64,000 nucleotides of DNA from Bradyrhizobium murdochi. Lineage in GTDB: Bacteria; Pseudomonadota; Alphaproteobacteria; Rhizobiales; Xanthobacteraceae. Every line of letters starts with the position of its first letter. Position 1 is the stretch's first letter. The stretch spans positions 1-64,000 of the forward strand of contig NZ_AXAU01000008.1 of the NCBI RefSeq assembly GCF_000472965.1, read 5' to 3'. Below the pieces are notes generated by a model. That model was given only the letters and a program-made list of their open reading frames with translations. It did no database searches and had not been told where the DNA came from. The position numbers and the translations under genes are program-made. This document shows positions 60,616 to 64,000 of this stretch, piece by piece.

Positions 60616-61215
60616 TCAGGTCCGCCGCTGCGGCATCTTAACAACCTCGGCCAGAATGTCGCGGATACGCGCGCGCACCGGCTCCAGCCCATGCGAGGTA
60701 TCCACCACGAAATCCGCACGCTTGCGCTTTTCGGCATCGGGTAATTGCCGCGCCAGAATGGCGTCGAGAGCCTCTGATGTCATGGTGCCGCGCGCCAGAA
60801 TACGCTCGCGCTGGGTTTTCGGATCGGTCGTGACCACGACCACCGCATCGACACGTTTCTCGCCGTCGGTTTCGAACAACAGCGGGATGTCCATCACGAC
60901 AACCGGCGCGCCGGACCGCTCGGCCTCTTCGAGGAATTTCTGGCGGGACACGCCGAGCATTGGGTGAACGATCTGCTCGAGCTGCTTGATGGCAGCAGGG
61001 TCATGCACCACCTTGGCGGACAATCTGGCGCGATCGACCTTGCCGTCCACCGTCGTGCCGGGAAACGCGGCTTCTATCGCGGGCGCCGCCTCGCCTTCAT
61101 AGATTTTGTGAACGGCTGCGTCGGCGTCGTAAACCGGCACGCCCGCCTCGGTGAACAGTTTTGCGGTGGTCGATTTCCCCATCCCGATCGAGCCGGTGAG
61201 TCCCAGGATCCGCAT
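60616..61215 (-). CDS. coaE: Dephospho-CoA kinase
   Basis: This 199-residue enzyme performs the last step of coenzyme A synthesis. The P-loop is [12 protein letters not shown] (residues 5-16). [28 protein letters not shown] and RMxx-like [33 protein letters not shown] complete the pattern. It lies 27 bp after maf. Confidence 0.97.
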   Translation of the reverse strand: MRILGLTGSIGMGKSTTAKLFTEAGVPVYDADAAVHKIYEGEAAPAIEAAFPGTTVDGKVDRARLSAKVVHDPAAIKQLEQIVHPMLGVSRQKFLEEAERSGAPVVVMDIPLLFETDGEKRVDAVVVVTTDPKTQRERILARGTMTSEALDAILARQLPDAEKRKRADFVVDTSHGLEPVRARIRDILAEVVKMPQRRT

Positions 61216-61242
61216 CAGATCGCCGTTGGCAAAGTAATGATT

Positions 61243-61851
61243 CTAGACATTGAGCAAACCCTCGCCGCGCAGGAACGCCAGTAGCGGCAACAGCGGCAGG
61301 CCGAGGATGGTGAAATGGTCGCCCTCGATCCGTTCGAACAAATGCACGCCTAGCCCTTCAAGCTGATAGGCACCGACACTGGTGGTGACTGCCTCTCCGG
61401 CCTGATCCAGATAAGCTTCGATCTCGCTCTCGCTCAAGCGCCGCATCGTCATTCTGGCAATGCTGACGTCGGAAAACACTAGCGTGCCGTCATGGGCAAT
61501 CGCAACGGCGGAGTGCAGCTCGTGCGTCTGGCCTGCAAGCAGCCGTAATTGATCCGCGGCCTGTGCGCGGCCAGCCGGCTTGCTGAACAGCCGGCTTGCC
61601 AAAGCCAGCGTCTGATCGGCACCGACGACATAACGACCGGGATTTTTCGACGATACGAAACACGCTTTCTCGCGCGCCAGGAGGCCGGCGATTTCACCCG
61701 GCGCGGAAAGGCCTGATTTCTTCTGCACGGATCGTTCGTCGATATCGGCAGGAACGGCGTCGAAGGAAATGCCGGCATTGGCAAGCAGCATTTGCCGCGC
61801 GCGACTCTGCGAGGCGAGAATCAGCGGGTATTGTCCACGCCAAATGGTCAT
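61243..61851 (-). CDS. maf: Maf/YceF-family nucleotide pyrophosphatase
   Basis: This 202-residue protein has LILASQSRARQMLLANAGISFD at the start, then the conserved VVGADQTLAL with its catalytic Asp. FERIEGDHFTILGLPLLPLLAFLRGEG closes the pattern. Maf enzymes hydrolyse modified or canonical NTPs and affect septation. It lies 10 bp after ppsR. Confidence 0.95.
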   Translation of the reverse strand: MTIWRGQYPLILASQSRARQMLLANAGISFDAVPADIDERSVQKKSGLSAPGEIAGLLAREKACFVSSKNPGRYVVGADQTLALASRLFSKPAGRAQAADQLRLLAGQTHELHSAVAIAHDGTLVFSDVSIARMTMRRLSESEIEAYLDQAGEAVTTSVGAYQLEGLGVHLFERIEGDHFTILGLPLLPLLAFLRGEGLLNV

Positions 61852-61861
61852 CTCGGCTGCG

Positions 61862-62701
61862 TCATTCCTGAAGCCGCTGCCGCTGGCGATCGGTGAACAA
61901 TTTTAGCACCGCCGCCGCGGTTTCCTCGATCGAACGCCGTGTCACATCGAGCTGCGCCCAACTGAATCTGGCGCTCAGTTTTCGGGCAAAGGCTACTTCA
62001 TCGGCCACTGCCTGACGATCGATGTAATCATCATTGGGGGTGTCGGCGCCCATGCTCAGCAAGCGATTTTGCCGGACCTGGATCAGCCGCTCCGGCGTCG
62101 CATGAAGGCTGACGACCAGTGGCTTTTTCAGCGCCTCCAGTTGGTGCGGCAGCGGAATGCCCGGAACCAGCGGCACGTTCGCGGTACGGACGCCGCGGTT
62201 GGCGAGATAGATCGAAGTCGGCGTCTTCGAGGTGCGGGATACGCCGACGAGAACGACATCCGCCTCTTCCAGGCCTTCGACGTGCTGTCCGTCGTCATGC
62301 ATCATGGTGTAGTTCAGGGCGTCGATACGCTTGAAATATTCCGCGTTCAGAACGTGCTGGGCGCCTACCCTGCCCGTCGTCGCCGCGCCCAGATAGGCCT
62401 CGAACAACTGCATCACCGGTCCAATGATAGAGAGGCTCGGTATGTTGATGTTCCTGCACTTGGCTTCCAGCCGGGCGACCAGATCCTTTTCGAGCAATGT
62501 GAAGAGCACGATGCCCGGTGCTTCCTCGATCTCGTCGAGCACGCGGTCGAGCTGCTTCTGGCTGCGCACCAGCGGATAGACATGTTCGACTGCCGTCACG
62601 TTGGCGTATTGCGCGGCGACCGCGCGCGCCACCGTGATTAGCGTCTCGCCGGTCGAGTCCGAGACCAGATGAAGATGAAAATAGTTGCCGGTAGTGGGCA
62701 C
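61862..62701 (-). CDS. ppsR: Pyruvate, phosphate dikinase regulatory protein (DUF299)
   Basis: This 279-residue bifunctional kinase/phosphorylase controls PPDK or PEP synthase. [21 protein letters not shown] is the N-terminal signature. [29 protein letters not shown] contains the P-loop-like active site. GTG 62701 has AGGGG five to six bases upstream. In rhizobia this gene borders the chromosomal origin. Confidence 0.95.
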   Translation of the reverse strand: MPTTGNYFHLHLVSDSTGETLITVARAVAAQYANVTAVEHVYPLVRSQKQLDRVLDEIEEAPGIVLFTLLEKDLVARLEAKCRNINIPSLSIIGPVMQLFEAYLGAATTGRVGAQHVLNAEYFKRIDALNYTMMHDDGQHVEGLEEADVVLVGVSRTSKTPTSIYLANRGVRTANVPLVPGIPLPHQLEALKKPLVVSLHATPERLIQVRQNRLLSMGADTPNDDYIDRQAVADEVAFARKLSARFSWAQLDVTRRSIEETAAAVLKLFTDRQRQRLQE

Positions 62702-63147
62702 CAGAACCCCTGTGTATTCCTGTGAATCCTGTGGAGCATAACCGAGATGTCCGGCCCTGGATCGTCGCCTTCGGGATAACCCTTGGTTTCTTCACAGGGC
62801 CTCACGCGAGGACAAGTCCAACGCCTCGCGGCAATGATAGTGAGAAGATGTGGATTTGTCTCTTCATAAGCTGACCACAAAACATCGCAAGCGATTGATG
62901 CACGTGGTGTTATCAGGACGATCCGGTGTTCGGCCCGAATTGGTGATGAATGTGAACAAGCCTCGCAAAGAGACTGGACGGTTTTGTATGAGTCCAAATC
63001 ACTGTCACTAAGACTCAAAACCTAAGATTCTAAAATTATTAGTTTAGGGAAGCGCTGCTTTGCGGATATGTCTTGCGTCCCACGCTGGCCGAGCTTCTTC
63101 GCAACGCTTGAGAAGATCGGAACGTTCGGGAGATCAGGGCGGCTGCA
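62702..63147. other. Probable chromosomal replication origin (oriC)
   Basis: This 446 bp has no gene, between ppsR (leftward) and hemJ (rightward). Five 7-of-9 matches to the DnaA box TTATCCACA or its complement are visible: 62730-62738, 62771-62779, 62788-62796, 62849-62857 and 62951-62959. A 40-bp stretch at 63011-63050 has only 11 G/C, in a genome that is clearly GC-rich, and would suit DNA unwinding. In Sinorhizobium and relatives oriC lies beside the ppsR-type gene and hemE. No perfect box was found. Confidence 0.65.
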
Positions 63148-63594
63148 ATGTACGAGTGGATCACGATCACGGCCTACCCGTGGATCAAGGCGCTGCACGT
63201 GATTGCCGTCATCTCGTGGATGGCCGGCATGCTCTATCTGCCGCGGCTGTTCGTCTACCATTGCGACGCCGAGGTCGGATCGAAGCAGTCCGAAACCTTC
63301 AAAGTGATGGAGTGGCGCCTGCTGAAGGTGATCATCAATCCCGCGATGATCATCACCTGGCTGGCCGGCATCTATATGGCCTGGAGCGGGCATTGGTACA
63401 CTTCCGGCTGGTTTCACGCCAAACTGACGCTGGTGCTCATCCTGTCGGGTGTCCACGGCTTTTTTTCCCGCTGGGTTAAGGATTTCGCCGCCGACCGGAA
63501 TACCAAAAGCCAGAAGTTCTATCGTATTATCAATGAGATACCAACCGTCTTGATGATCTTTATCGTTATCCTGGTGATCGTGAAGCCGTTCTAG
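63148..63594 (+). CDS. hemJ: Protoporphyrinogen oxidase HemJ (UPF0093)
   Basis: This 148-residue protein has four membrane helices with the conserved N-terminal WIKALHVIAVISWMAGMLYLPRLFVYH. It also has WRLLKVIINPAMIITWLAGIYMAW and HAKLTLVLILSGVHGFFSRW, as in HemJ of alphaproteobacteria. It oxidises protoporphyrinogen IX in heme synthesis. It lies between the probable origin and rho; hemE, often first here, is absent. Confidence 0.93.
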   Translation: MYEWITITAYPWIKALHVIAVISWMAGMLYLPRLFVYHCDAEVGSKQSETFKVMEWRLLKVIINPAMIITWLAGIYMAWSGHWYTSGWFHAKLTLVLILSGVHGFFSRWVKDFAADRNTKSQKFYRIINEIPTVLMIFIVILVIVKPF

Positions 63595-63851
63595 GGCACC
63601 TTTTCGTGGGTCGGTCGGTTTCTGGCCTGCTTGCGAAGCGGCGGCCGATTTTCTATATTGTCGAAATCCCACCCCACGCAGGCGGATGTGGCTGCGTTCC
63701 GGCTCCTTCGTTGGACCGGCCGCCGCATCAGGTTTGAAGCCTCACCGGCGCTTTCCTTGCTTAGACCTGCGGACCTTCCATTTTTCGTGTCCGGCTTTCC
63801 CCAAAGCCAGCTTCGCACCCTTCTTAAAAGACACTCCACAGGACCATCCCA

Positions 63852-64000
63852 ATGCGGGAAATGAAACTCCAAGACCTCAAATCGAAAACGCCGGCCGAGC
63901 TCGTTACGTTCGCCGAAGAGAGCGGGGTCGAGAACGCCAGCACCATGCGCAAGCAGGAGCTGATGTTCGCCATTCTCAAGCAGCTCGCGATTCAGGAAAT
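63852..64000 (+). CDS. rho: Transcription termination factor Rho, N-terminal fragment
   Basis: The first 49 codons (MREMKLQDLKSKTPAELVTF...) match the Rho N-terminal helical domain (LVTFAEESGVENASTMRKQELMFAILKQLA). The gene continues past the right edge. The 257-bp gap before it should hold the rho leader. AGGA lies eight bases before the ATG. Confidence 0.96.
   Translation, partial: MREMKLQDLKSKTPAELVTFAEESGVENASTMRKQELMFAILKQLAIQE

Overview
The window reads as a contiguous piece of the main chromosome of a high-GC alphaproteobacterium, most likely Bradyrhizobium or a close Nitrobacteraceae relative. Four things point there: gene order (ppsR-maf-coaE-dnaQ-secB; his operon beside hslVU; hrcA-grpE near dnaKJ), protein sequences of rhizobial type, dispersed palindromic repeats I associate with Bradyrhizobium genomes, and many GTG/TTG starts with clear Shine-Dalgarno sequences. 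No tRNA, rRNA, CRISPR array or prophage was seen. The only mobile element is an IS110-family end cut by the left edge.

Layout. 0-13 kb: IS110 end, a PP-loop ATPase coupled to a Tat-exported flavin oxidase, a NlpC/P60-like hydrolase, then two metal modules. The first is a TonB-dependent receptor divergent from nikR with a NikR operator between them; the second is csoR divergent from copA with a palindromic operator. DNA repair genes (nth, an AraC-MGMT fusion) follow. 12.8-21.7 kb: gpmA, dapB, an M23 peptidase, a LuxR-type regulator and a type I secretion unit (RTX protein, ABC exporter, HlyD-type adaptor). 21.7-27.5 kb: pyrF unit, a PmtA-like methyltransferase, dnaJ and dnaK with a heat-shock-type promoter. 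27.9-35.9 kb: exported protein, Tat-type nicotinamidase, AraC regulator, grpE, hrcA, rph, rdgB, hemW. 35.9-48 kb: LpoA-like lipoprotein with rsmI-yraN, gshB, an MBL-fold hydrolase, comM, a broken napC remnant and a hybrid histidine kinase. 48-64 kb: coaA, hisE-F-A-H-(DUF2628)-B, hslV/hslU, smr, mltA, a Tim44-domain protein, secB, dnaQ, coaE, maf, ppsR, an AT-rich region with degenerate DnaA boxes that is the probable chromosomal origin, hemJ and the start of rho.

How it works together. The metal genes form two sensor/transporter pairs: nickel uptake under NikR and copper export under CsoR. Protein quality control (dnaK, dnaJ, grpE, hrcA, hslVU, secB) is spread over the window, with at least dnaK showing an RpoH-type promoter. 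The RTX unit is a self-contained export module lacking only its outer-membrane TolC partner. Nearly every convergent gene junction longer than about 50 bp is filled by one of a few palindromic repeat families, suggesting that they act as, or tolerate, bidirectional transcription ends. I found no clearly new defence or mobile system. The most interesting items are the probable origin without an adjacent hemE, the IS110 non-coding end that may encode a bridge RNA, the NikR-TonB arrangement, and the pure-repeat RTX protein.
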